Part shown: positions 17,803 to 25,124 of the stretch, piece by piece
Numbering within the stretch: the stretch's first letter is position 1
Layout: every line of letters starts with the position of its first letter
Assembly (NCBI RefSeq): GCF_036084755.1
Contig: NZ_CP107968.1
Coordinates: 620,001-684,000, forward strand
From: Streptomyces sp. NBC_00370
GTDB taxonomy: Bacteria > Actinomycetota > Actinomycetes > Streptomycetales > Streptomycetaceae
DNA: 64,000 nucleotides
Direction: 5' to 3'
The notes under the pieces: generated by a model
What the model saw: the letters and a program-made list of their open reading frames with translations, nothing else
Told to the model about the DNA's origin: nothing
The model's database searches: none
Program-made: the position numbers and the translations under genes

Positions 17803-18575
17803 GCGATCAGCTCCTTGATCGTGGCGCCGGGGTCGTCGGCTCGCATGAGCAGCTCCCCGACCAGCACCGCGTCCACTCCGGCCCGCGCCAGTTCCCTGGC
17901 GTCGCGCGCGTCGCGTACGCCGCTCTCCGCGACCATGACCCGCTCGGGGCCCACGCGTGAGCGCAGCCGCGCGGACAGCGTCCGGTCGATGGAGAAGTCC
18001 CGCAGGTCGCGGTGGTTGACGCCGATGACGGTCGCCCCGGCGGCGAGCGCCGTGTCGACCTCTTCGGCGTTGTGTGTCTCGACCAGCGCCTCCATGTCCA
18101 GGTTCCGCGCGTGGCCGAGGAGTTCGACGAGACGCGGGGCGGACAGCGCGGCCACGATCAGCAGGACCGCGTCGGCGCCGAGAGCGCGGGCCTCCAGGAT
18201 CTGGTACTCGTCGACGATGAAGTCCTTGCGCAGGACGGGCAGTCCGCTCTCCGCGCGGGCCACGGGCAGGTGTTCGGGGCTGCCGCCGAAACCGTCCTCG
18301 TGGGTCAGGACCGACACGGCGGACGCGCCGCCGTCGCGGTAGGCGCGGGCCCGTTCCGCCGGCCGGTAGTCGTCGGTCAGTGCTCCTCGGGAGGGGCTGC
18401 GCGGTTTCATCTCGGCGATGACGGACAGGCCCGGTTCCCGCAGGGCGGCGGCCAGGTCCCGCGGCGGCGGGGCCGCGGCGGCCAGTGCCGTCAGCTCGGG
18501 GACGGGGCGGGCGGCGAGGCGGCGCGCGGTCTGCTCTGCGGCCTGGCTGACCAGGGTCGCGAGAATGTCGCTCAT
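17799..18575 (-). CDS. trpC: Indole-3-glycerol-phosphate synthase (cluster copy)
   Basis: A 258-residue (beta/alpha)8-barrel enzyme that closes the indole ring from carboxyphenylaminodeoxyribulose phosphate. It shows EMKPRSPSRG, LRKDFIVDEYQI and the phosphate-binding end VAESGVRDA...VLVGELLMR. The ATG at 18575 overlaps the trpD stop by four bases, and the stop overlaps the aroH start, so coupling runs through the operon. There is no trpA or trpB here; indole-glycerol phosphate must pass to the housekeeping tryptophan synthase. Confidence 0.95.
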   Translation of the reverse strand: MSDILATLVSQAAEQTARRLAARPVPELTALAAAAPPPRDLAAALREPGLSVIAEMKPRSPSRGALTDDYRPAERARAYRDGGASAVSVLTHEDGFGGSPEHLPVARAESGLPVLRKDFIVDEYQILEARALGADAVLLIVAALSAPRLVELLGHARNLDMEALVETHNAEEVDTALAAGATVIGVNHRDLRDFSIDRTLSARLRSRVGPERVMVAESGVRDARDARELARAGVDAVLVGELLMRADDPGATIKELIA

Positions 18576-19597
18576 GCCGGTACCTCCAGCGCGGCGGTAC
18601 GCCGCGAGGCGCGGACCCAGCGTTCCAGCAGGGCGGCAGCGGCTCCGGTGTCGACGGAGGCGGCGGCGAGCCGCACTCCGTCCTGCCAGGTGCCCGCCGT
18701 GCCGGCGGCCCGCAGGGCGGCGGCCGTGTTGAGCAGGACGACGTCGCGCGCGGGGCCCGGCTCGCCGGTCAGCACGCCCCGGATGACGGCCGCGTTGGCC
18801 GTGCGGTCGCCTCCGGTGAGGTCGGTGGGCCGGGCCGGCCGCAGGCCGAGCGCTGTGGGGTCGAAGCGGTAGTGGGTGCGCTTGCCGTCGTGCAGCTCGG
18901 CCACGTACGCCGGTGCGCCGGTGCTCAGTTCGTCCATGCCGTCCTCGCTGTGGAACACCAGGGCACGGGTGACGCCGAGGCGGCCGAGGACTTCCGTCAT
19001 CGGCTCGACGAGGCCGGCGTCGGGCACCCCCAGGGTGCGCAGCCGGGCACCCGACGGGTTGCACAGCGGTCCGAGCAGATTGAAGACGGTGCGGGTGCCC
19101 AGTTCACGGCGGGGTGCGGCGGTGTGCCGGAAGGCCGGGTGGAAGACGGGGGCGAACAGGAACGTGATGCCGGCCTCTTCGAGGCAGGCGGCCGCCTCGT
19201 CGGGGCCGAGGTCGATGCGGACGCCGAGTTCCTCCAGCACGTCGGCGCTGCCGCAGGCGGAGGAGGCGCTGCGGTTGCCGTGCTTGGCGACCCGTACGCC
19301 GCACGCAGCGGCCACGATCGCGGCGGCGGTGGAGATGTTGAAGGTGTTGAGGCCGTCGCCCCCGGTGCCGCAGGTGTCGAGCACGTCCCCTTCGAGCCGT
19401 ACCGGGGTGGCGAACTCCTGGGCGGCGGTGGCCATCCCGGTCAGTTCGCCGACGGTCTCGCCCCGTACGGTCAAGGCCAGGGCGAGCCCGGCGATCTGTG
19501 CCGGGGTGGCCTCTCCGCGCATGATCACCCGCATCGCCTCGGCGGCCTCGGTCTCGGTGAGGGGCCGTCGTGCGGCCGCCCGCAGTAGCTCAATCAT
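18572..19597 (-). CDS. trpD: Anthranilate phosphoribosyltransferase (cluster copy)
   Basis: A 341-residue enzyme that transfers phosphoribose to anthranilate. The PRPP-binding motif GTGGDGLNTFNIS and the KHGNRSASSACGSADVLE segment are intact. It overlaps trpG by eight bases upstream and trpC by four downstream. It corresponds in position to trpD2 of the CDA cluster. Confidence 0.95.
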   Translation of the reverse strand: MIELLRAAARRPLTETEAAEAMRVIMRGEATPAQIAGLALALTVRGETVGELTGMATAAQEFATPVRLEGDVLDTCGTGGDGLNTFNISTAAAIVAAACGVRVAKHGNRSASSACGSADVLEELGVRIDLGPDEAAACLEEAGITFLFAPVFHPAFRHTAAPRRELGTRTVFNLLGPLCNPSGARLRTLGVPDAGLVEPMTEVLGRLGVTRALVFHSEDGMDELSTGAPAYVAELHDGKRTHYRFDPTALGLRPARPTDLTGGDRTANAAVIRGVLTGEPGPARDVVLLNTAAALRAAGTAGTWQDGVRLAAASVDTGAAAALLERWVRASRRTAALEVPA

Positions 19598-20189
19598 CGC
19601 TGCTCTCCAGGAAGTTCGCGATCAGCTGCTTCCCCTCGGGGCTGAGGACCGACTCGGGGTGGAACTGCACGCCGTAGGTGGGCTGGTCACGGTGGCTGAG
19701 GGCCATGAGCGTGCCGTCCGCGGTGCGGGCCACCGCGCGCAGTTCGTCCGGCAGCGAGTCCTCGGGGACGACGAGCGAGTGGTAGCGGGTGGCCGTGAAG
19801 GGGTTCGGCAGGCCGGCGAGTACACCGCTGCCGTCATGGTGCACCTGTGACGTCTTGCCGTGCACGGGCTCCCCGCGCACCACCGATCCGCCGAAGGCGG
19901 CTGCGATGCACTGATGGCCGAGACACACACCGAGGATGGGCAGCTGTCCGCCGAGAGCGCGGACCGCTTCGACCGAGACGCCCGCCTCTGCGGGGGTGCA
20001 CGGCCCCGGCGAGATCAACAGCAGGTCGTACCGGGCGAGTTCGGCGACGGTGACCGCGTCGTTGCGGAACACCGTGGGAGCGCCCCCCATTTCGGCCACG
20101 TGGTGCACCAGGTTGTACGTGAACGAGTCGTAGTTGTCGATCACCGCGACGCGGGGGCGCCGGGTGGACGGCACGCCGGTGATGGTCAT
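19590..20189 (-). CDS. trpG: Anthranilate synthase component II, glutamine amidotransferase
   Basis: A 199-residue class I glutaminase that feeds ammonia to TrpE. It begins after a short leader with VIDNYDSFTYNLVH. It has the nucleophile motif GVCLGHQCI (Cys) and the His-Glu pair in VQFHPESVLSPEGK. It overlaps the trpE stop by four bases, the usual arrangement for stoichiometric partners. Confidence 0.95.
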   Translation of the reverse strand: MTITGVPSTRRPRVAVIDNYDSFTYNLVHHVAEMGGAPTVFRNDAVTVAELARYDLLLISPGPCTPAEAGVSVEAVRALGGQLPILGVCLGHQCIAAAFGGSVVRGEPVHGKTSQVHHDGSGVLAGLPNPFTATRYHSLVVPEDSLPDELRAVARTADGTLMALSHRDQPTYGVQFHPESVLSPEGKQLIANFLESSDD

Positions 20190-21682
20190 CTCCGCGCCTC
20201 CCCTTCGGCGCGGCGTACGGCGGTGAGCATCGCCCCGGCCTTGTGCAGGGTCTCGCGGAACTCGGACCTGGCGTCGGAGTCGGCGACGATGCCCGCACCG
20301 GACTGGACGTGCACCGTGCCGTCGGCGACGACGATCGTGCGCAGGGCGATGGCGAAGTCGGCCAGGCCGTCGTGGCCGGCGAAGCCGACGGCTCCGCCGT
20401 AGACGCCCCGCTGCTCAGGTTCGAGTTCCGCGATGATCTCCATCGCCCGGATCTTCGGGGCACCCGACAGGGTCCCGGCGGGGAAGGTGGACCGCAGGGC
20501 GTCCAACACCGTCTCCCCAGGAGCCAGTTGTCCGGAGACGGTGGACGAAAGATGCATCACGTGGGAGAACCGCTCGACGTGCATCAGCTGCTCGACCTGG
20601 ACGGTGCCCGGCTCGGTGACCCGGCCGAGGTCGTTGCGTCCGAGGTCGACCAGCATCACGTGCTCGGCGCGCTCCTTCTCGTCCGCGAGCAGTTCCCGCT
20701 CCAGTTCCGCGTCGGCCGCCGGATCCGGATGGCGCGGCCGGGTCCCTGCCAGCGGCCGGGTCTCCACCCGCCGCCCCTCCGCCTTGACCAGGAGTTCGGG
20801 CGATGCGCCGATGACGTGCCGGCCCTCCCCCAGGCTCAGGTGGTACATGTACGGCGAAGGGTTGGTGGCCCGCAGGTGGCGGTACAGGTCGAGCGGAGCG
20901 GCGCGCAGCGGTCTGCTCAGCCGCCGGGACAGCACGATCTGGAAGGCGTCGCCGGCCGCGATGTAGGCGCGGGCCCGCTCGACCCGCTCGGCGAACTCCC
21001 GCTCCGTCAGGTTCGCCGTCCAGCCCGCCGTGTCGCTCTCCGGGGTTTCGCCGGTGCGGTCCAGTGGGCGGCCGGTGAATCCGGCGGAGGGCGCGGTGGC
21101 GCGCAGCCGGCGGCTGAGCTCCCCGAGCCGGGCGACGGCGTCGTCGTACGACTCGTGCGCCGGCCGATGGAGTGTGATCAGCAGGATCCGTCGGGTGGCG
21201 TGGTCGAAGACGACCAGGTCCTCGACGGCCAGGAAGGCGGACTCCGGGAGCCCCGGGGACGGCCCGTCCGCCACCGGCAGCGCCTCGAAGTGGCACGCCG
21301 ACTCGTAGCCGAGATGTCCGACGACCCCGCCGTGGAACGGCGGCAGCCCCGGCACCGGGGCCTCCGAAGCGGCGAGCCGTCGCCGGAGCGCGCTCAGCGG
21401 ATCACCGTCGGGAAGGTCGAGCAGGACGGGCCGGTGGCCCACGTACGAGTACCGGGCGACCCCGCCCGACACCGGCACGCTCTCCAGCAGGAAGCCCGGC
21501 TCGTCCGGGCCGCAGAGCTGTGCGTAGGCGGTGACGGGGCTCATCACGTCGGCCAGGAATTCCTGGTGCAGCGGGACGACGTCGTACGTCCGTCCCAGCT
21601 CGGCCGCGGTGGCCCGGTCGGGCAGAGTGGCGCGAGCGGCCTCGGCGGTGACCGCGGCCTCTTCGGTGAGATGAGTGATCAT
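20186..21682 (-). CDS. trpE: Anthranilate synthase component I (cluster copy)
   Basis: A 498-residue chorismate-binding enzyme and first gene of the tryptophan-supply operon. The start chosen is the ATG at 21682; an in-frame ATG at 21760 has no ribosome site. The catalytic half shows AGDAFQIVLSRR, GASPELLVK, RPLAGTRPR, LVDLGRNDLGRV and GAPKIRAMEII. The N-terminal LLES element and the NPSPYMYHL element, which form the Trp feedback pocket in characterised enzymes, are both present, so feedback control may persist. It corresponds to trpE2 (SCO3214) of the CDA cluster. In S. coelicolor the glutamate methyltransferase glmT lies directly beyond this gene; here it does not. Confidence 0.95.
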   Translation of the reverse strand: MITHLTEEAAVTAEAARATLPDRATAAELGRTYDVVPLHQEFLADVMSPVTAYAQLCGPDEPGFLLESVPVSGGVARYSYVGHRPVLLDLPDGDPLSALRRRLAASEAPVPGLPPFHGGVVGHLGYESACHFEALPVADGPSPGLPESAFLAVEDLVVFDHATRRILLITLHRPAHESYDDAVARLGELSRRLRATAPSAGFTGRPLDRTGETPESDTAGWTANLTEREFAERVERARAYIAAGDAFQIVLSRRLSRPLRAAPLDLYRHLRATNPSPYMYHLSLGEGRHVIGASPELLVKAEGRRVETRPLAGTRPRHPDPAADAELERELLADEKERAEHVMLVDLGRNDLGRVTEPGTVQVEQLMHVERFSHVMHLSSTVSGQLAPGETVLDALRSTFPAGTLSGAPKIRAMEIIAELEPEQRGVYGGAVGFAGHDGLADFAIALRTIVVADGTVHVQSGAGIVADSDARSEFRETLHKAGAMLTAVRRAEGEARR

Positions 21683-22015
21683 GTCGCCTGCCTCAACGGG
21701 GTCGGCAAGAAAGTCCTCCGGGCTGCTCGCAGTGGGCGATGAATACGGCCTCGAACGCACCGGTGCGCACGCTACGAAGGCTTCCTATGCCTTCGCTATC
21801 GAGCCCGTATGGGCACGCGACGGGGCTGCCGCGGCCAGGTCCGGCGCCTGCCGGAAGTGCTGGCCGCACCGGTCGGCAACCCTGTCGAAAGTCAGTCGAA
21901 GAAACGTCGTTCGTGCCTGGTGAGGCCTCGTGTCCGGGTTTTACCTTCGCCTGGGACAACCCGGCAACGGTGAGCGGACAGCGCGGGTGAGCGACGTATG
22001 CGGAGGAGCCCACGG
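21683..22015. promoter_or_regulatory. Divergent trpE / ATPase intergenic region, no gene found
   Basis: This 333-base gap lies where glmT sits in S. coelicolor. It holds the trp promoter candidate (21938-21967), an about 250-base trp leader with a short hairpin (CGAAGGC 21775-21781 with GCCTTCG 21789-21795), and the ATPase ribosome site GGAGG (22002-22006). GTCGAA occurs twice at an 11-base interval (21885 and 21896). No reading frame with runs of Trp codons is seen in the leader. Confidence 0.6.
21938..21967 (-). promoter_or_regulatory. Candidate promoter of the trpE-G-D-C-aroH operon
   Basis: On the minus strand TTGCCG (21967-21962) is followed after 18 bases by TAAAAC (21943-21938). Each hexamer matches the housekeeping consensus at four of six positions. 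Start of transcription would be near 21931. Confidence 0.4.
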
Positions 22016-24451
22016 ATGAAGAAGCGGCTGGACGAGCCCGGCGGATCCGCCGAGACCTTGGCGTGCGGAGGCGGCGAAGCGCCACCGGAAGTGCCACCGT
22101 CCCCCAAGGCCCTGGGGCTGACCACGGCCGAGGTCGCCGAACGCGTCGCCAGCGGCCGGGTCAACGACGTCCCTCTCCGGTCGAGCCGCAGCACCGGCGA
22201 GATCGTCCGGGCCAACCTCTTCACCCGGATCAACGCGATCATCGGCGTGCTCTTCGTCATCATCGTGGTGGTCGGGCCCGTGCAGGACGCGCTGTTCGGC
22301 GGGGTCATCCTCGCCAACACACTGATCGGTATCTTCCAGGAGGTCCGTGCCAAACGGACGCTCGACCAGCTCGCGATCGTCGGGGAGAGCCGGCCGCGGG
22401 TCTGGCGTGACGGGCAGCGGAGCACCGTCAGCGCCTCGGACATCGTCATCGACGACCTCATCGACCTGGGCCAGGGCGACAAGATCGCGGTGGACGGGAC
22501 GCTCATCGACGCCGACAACCTGGAGGTCGACGAGTCGATGCTCACGGGCGAGGCGGATCCGGTCCACAAGCACGCCGGGGACGCGGTGATGTCGGGCAGC
22601 TTCGTGGTGGCCGGGGCCGGTGTCTTCACCGCGACCCGGGTGGGGCGCGAGGCGTACGCCGCCCAACTGGCCGAGGAGGCGCGGCGCTTCACGCTCGTCA
22701 ACTCCGAGCTGCGCAACGGCATCGACCGGATCTTGAAGTTCGTCACCTATGCCATCGTCCCCGCGGGCATCGCTCTGATCATCACCCAACTGCTCGTCAA
22801 CGACGACGACCTGCCCGAGGCGGTCCGACGCATGGTGGGCGGGCTGGTGCCGATGGTGCCGGAGGGCCTGGTCCTGCTCACCTCTCTGGCGTTCGCGGTC
22901 GGTGTGGTCCGGCTCGGCCGCAAGCAGTGTCTGGTGCAGGAACTTCCCGCGATCGAGGGACTGGCCCGGGTGGACACCGTCTGCCTGGACAAGACGGGAA
23001 CGCTCACCGAGGCGTCGATGGATGTCGACGAGGTGCTGCCGCTGGCGCCCGACGTGCCCGTCGACGACGTGCTCGGCGCGCTCGGCGCCGCCGACGAGCG
23101 TCCCAACGCCAGCCTGCAGGCGATCATCGAGAGGTTCCCCGCCCCGCAGGGCTGGCGGTGCCGGGACACCGCGCCGTTCTCGTCAGCGCGCCGGTGGAGC
23201 GGCGCCGCGTTCACCGAGCCGTCGGGCCGGGAGTCGGCCTGGCTCCTGGGCGCGCCCGACACCATGCTCACGGCCGGGCATTCCATGCTCACGGCCGCCG
23301 ACTCGTACGGCGCCCGCGGGATGCGGGTGTTGCTGCTCGCCCGCAGCTCCCGGCCGCTCGACGAGCTGCTGGCCGACCCCTCGGCGGTGCCCTCCGCGGT
23401 GGAACCGTGCGCGCTGGTCGTCATCAAGCAGCGCATCCGGCCCGAGGCTTCGGCCACCCTGCGGTACTTCGCCGACCAGGGGGTCGCGGCGAAGGTGATC
23501 TCGGGTGACAACGCGGTGTCGGTGGGAGCGGTGGCAGCCGGGCTGCAACTGCCGGGCGCCGAACGGCCGGTGGACGCCAGGTCCCTGCCCGAGGACCCCG
23601 AGGCGCTGGCGGACGCCGTCGAGCAGAACTCCGTCTTCGGACGGGTGGGCCCGCAGCAGAAGCGGGACATGGTGGGCGCACTGCAGTCCCGGGGCCACTC
23701 CGTGGCGATGACGGGTGACGGCGTCAACGACGTGCTGGCGCTCAAGGACGCGGACATCGGTGTGGGGATGGGGTCCGGGAGCCCCGCGACCCGCGCGGTC
23801 GCCCAGATCGTGCTCCTCGACAACAACTTCGCCTCGCTGCCGTCGGTGGTCGCCGAGGGGCGCCGGGTCATCGGCAACATCGAGCGTGTGGCCAACCTCT
23901 TCCTCACCAAGACCATTTACTCGGTGCTGATGGCGCTGGTCATCGTGATCGCACAGGCGCCGTACCCGTTCCTGCCCCGCCACGTCACCCTGATCGGTTC
24001 GCTGACCATCGGTGTCCCCGCGTTCTTCCTCGCCCTGGCACCCAACAAGGAACGTGCCCGGCCCGACTTCGTCGGCCGGGTGCTGCGCTTCGCCGTGCCG
24101 GCCGGCGCGCTGGCGGCAGCCGCGACGTCGGTGGCGTACTTCTTCGCACGGTCCGTGTACGACGACAACCTGGACGCGGAGACCTCCGCGGCGACGCTGG
24201 CGCTGTTCCTGACCGCCCTGTGGGCACTGGCCATCATCGCGCGGCCGTACACCTGGTGGCGGGTGCTCCTGGTGGCCGTGATGGGCCTGGCGTTCGCCGT
24301 GGTGCTGGTCGTCCCGTCGCTGCAGGACTTCTTCCAGCTGAAGCTGGTCGGTGTCGAAGTGCCGTGGACGGCGGCGGCCTGCGCGGTCGTCGCCGGTCTG
24401 ATCCTCGAAATCGTGTGGGCTCGCAGCCGTCGGCGGCTGTCCGACGGCTGA
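22016..24451 (+). CDS. P-type cation-transporting ATPase (CtpE/calcium-type)
   Basis: An 811-residue membrane pump. The ATG at 22016 is chosen for its GGAGG at the right distance; an ATG at 21998 has none. It has the actuator-domain LTGEADPV, the phosphorylation motif DKTGTLTE with Asp325, and the hinge GDGVNDVLALKDADIG. The membrane motif before the phosphorylation domain is VPEGLVLLTSLAF, resembling mycobacterial CtpE, a calcium transporter. About ten membrane helices are expected; the four C-terminal ones are easily seen. It matches the position of SCO3216 in the CDA cluster. A calcium pump beside a calcium-dependent lipopeptide suggests ion homeostasis or self-protection, but the ion is inferred. 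A strong terminator follows. Confidence 0.9.
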   Translation: MKKRLDEPGGSAETLACGGGEAPPEVPPSPKALGLTTAEVAERVASGRVNDVPLRSSRSTGEIVRANLFTRINAIIGVLFVIIVVVGPVQDALFGGVILANTLIGIFQEVRAKRTLDQLAIVGESRPRVWRDGQRSTVSASDIVIDDLIDLGQGDKIAVDGTLIDADNLEVDESMLTGEADPVHKHAGDAVMSGSFVVAGAGVFTATRVGREAYAAQLAEEARRFTLVNSELRNGIDRILKFVTYAIVPAGIALIITQLLVNDDDLPEAVRRMVGGLVPMVPEGLVLLTSLAFAVGVVRLGRKQCLVQELPAIEGLARVDTVCLDKTGTLTEASMDVDEVLPLAPDVPVDDVLGALGAADERPNASLQAIIERFPAPQGWRCRDTAPFSSARRWSGAAFTEPSGRESAWLLGAPDTMLTAGHSMLTAADSYGARGMRVLLLARSSRPLDELLADPSAVPSAVEPCALVVIKQRIRPEASATLRYFADQGVAAKVISGDNAVSVGAVAAGLQLPGAERPVDARSLPEDPEALADAVEQNSVFGRVGPQQKRDMVGALQSRGHSVAMTGDGVNDVLALKDADIGVGMGSGSPATRAVAQIVLLDNNFASLPSVVAEGRRVIGNIERVANLFLTKTIYSVLMALVIVIAQAPYPFLPRHVTLIGSLTIGVPAFFLALAPNKERARPDFVGRVLRFAVPAGALAAAATSVAYFFARSVYDDNLDAETSAATLALFLTALWALAIIARPYTWWRVLLVAVMGLAFAVVLVVPSLQDFFQLKLVGVEVPWTAAACAVVAGLILEIVWARSRRRLSDG

Positions 24452-24488
24452 GCCCACCGGGGCGGTAATCCCCCGGCCGCCCGAAACG

Positions 24489-24522
24489 AAGGGCCGCCCG
24501 GCCTCGTGGCCGGGCGGCCCTT
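24489..24522 (+). terminator. Rho-independent-type terminator after the ATPase gene
   Basis: A perfect 15-base stem (24489-24503 with 24508-24522) closes a TCGT loop, 37 bases after the ATPase stop. Confidence 0.85.
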
Positions 24523-24814
24523 CCATGTGTGCCGGCGGAACGGGCCCCGGAATGTGCCCGGGCCGCACGCCCGGACCCCTCGACCGCAATGTTCAGGCCA
24601 TCCGGCACGTGCGGCGCCCGCTGCCCACTTCTGCCCGGCACTAATCCTGCGCCGCCGTTTCGGAACCGGATCGTCCGGCATGCAATGCCCACCACCAGGA
24701 GTTTCATCTTCAAGTGGCCCCGCACCGCTCTATTGTGACGCATCGTGGGGCGATAGATGGCCGCCGAACAGGGTAGGGGAGAAAGCAGCCACCCTGACGA
24801 AGGGCAAGTCGACA

Positions 24815-24880
24815 CCTGTCGAAAGTTGAGTGTTGGAACCGGAGGGGGTCCGTATTATTCGACGGAGGGCAGGGGGACCG
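24815..24880 (+). promoter_or_regulatory. Candidate cdaR promoter and shared 12-base motif
   Basis: The 24523-25124 stretch upstream of cdaR has no clear gene apart from the small frame listed separately. Within it CCTGTCGAAAGT (24815-24826) recurs exactly in the trp leader at 21882-21893. TATTAT (24853-24858) is the best -10 candidate, with TTGAGT (24826-24831) or TTGGAA (24833-24838) as imperfectly spaced -35 elements. Confidence 0.35.
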
Positions 24881-24961
24881 ATGACGAGCCACTTCACACA
24901 ACTGAGGCCTGCGTGCGAGAGGCCCGCTCGAACCGTCGAGCCGGGCGCACCGTGTCCGTGA
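24881..24961 (+). CDS. Possible 26-residue upstream leader peptide of cdaR
   Basis: An ATG at 24881 follows a purine-rich GGAGGGCAGGGGG ribosome site and is read for 26 codons (starting MTSHFTQLRPACERP) to a TGA at 24959-24961. It lies about 25 bases downstream of the best -10 candidate and about 160 bases ahead of the likely cdaR start, so it may be a translated upstream frame in the cdaR mRNA. Only position and ribosome site support it; the peptide resembles nothing I know. Confidence 0.3.
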   Translation: MTSHFTQLRPACERPARTVEPGAPCP

Positions 24962-25124
24962 CACCGACGGCACACCACAGTTGAGCCGCATCGACAGATC
25001 CGGAACCTAGCCCTCCAATTCCCCCCACGATCGCGACGGGAGAGCCCTGTTTGGATTGAACCCACTCCGTGAAATGGCACCGAACAAGCACGAGCACATC
25101 TTCACACGGGGGTCTCAAGAAGCC

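Noticed and set aside
21683..22015. A classical Trp attenuator before trpE
   Set aside because: No short frame with tandem Trp codons and no paired terminator/antiterminator stems were found in the predicted leader.
24529..24738. A 69-codon plus-strand frame upstream of cdaR
   Set aside because: It begins within or beside the terminator of the ATPase gene, has no ribosome site, and shows no recognisable domain.
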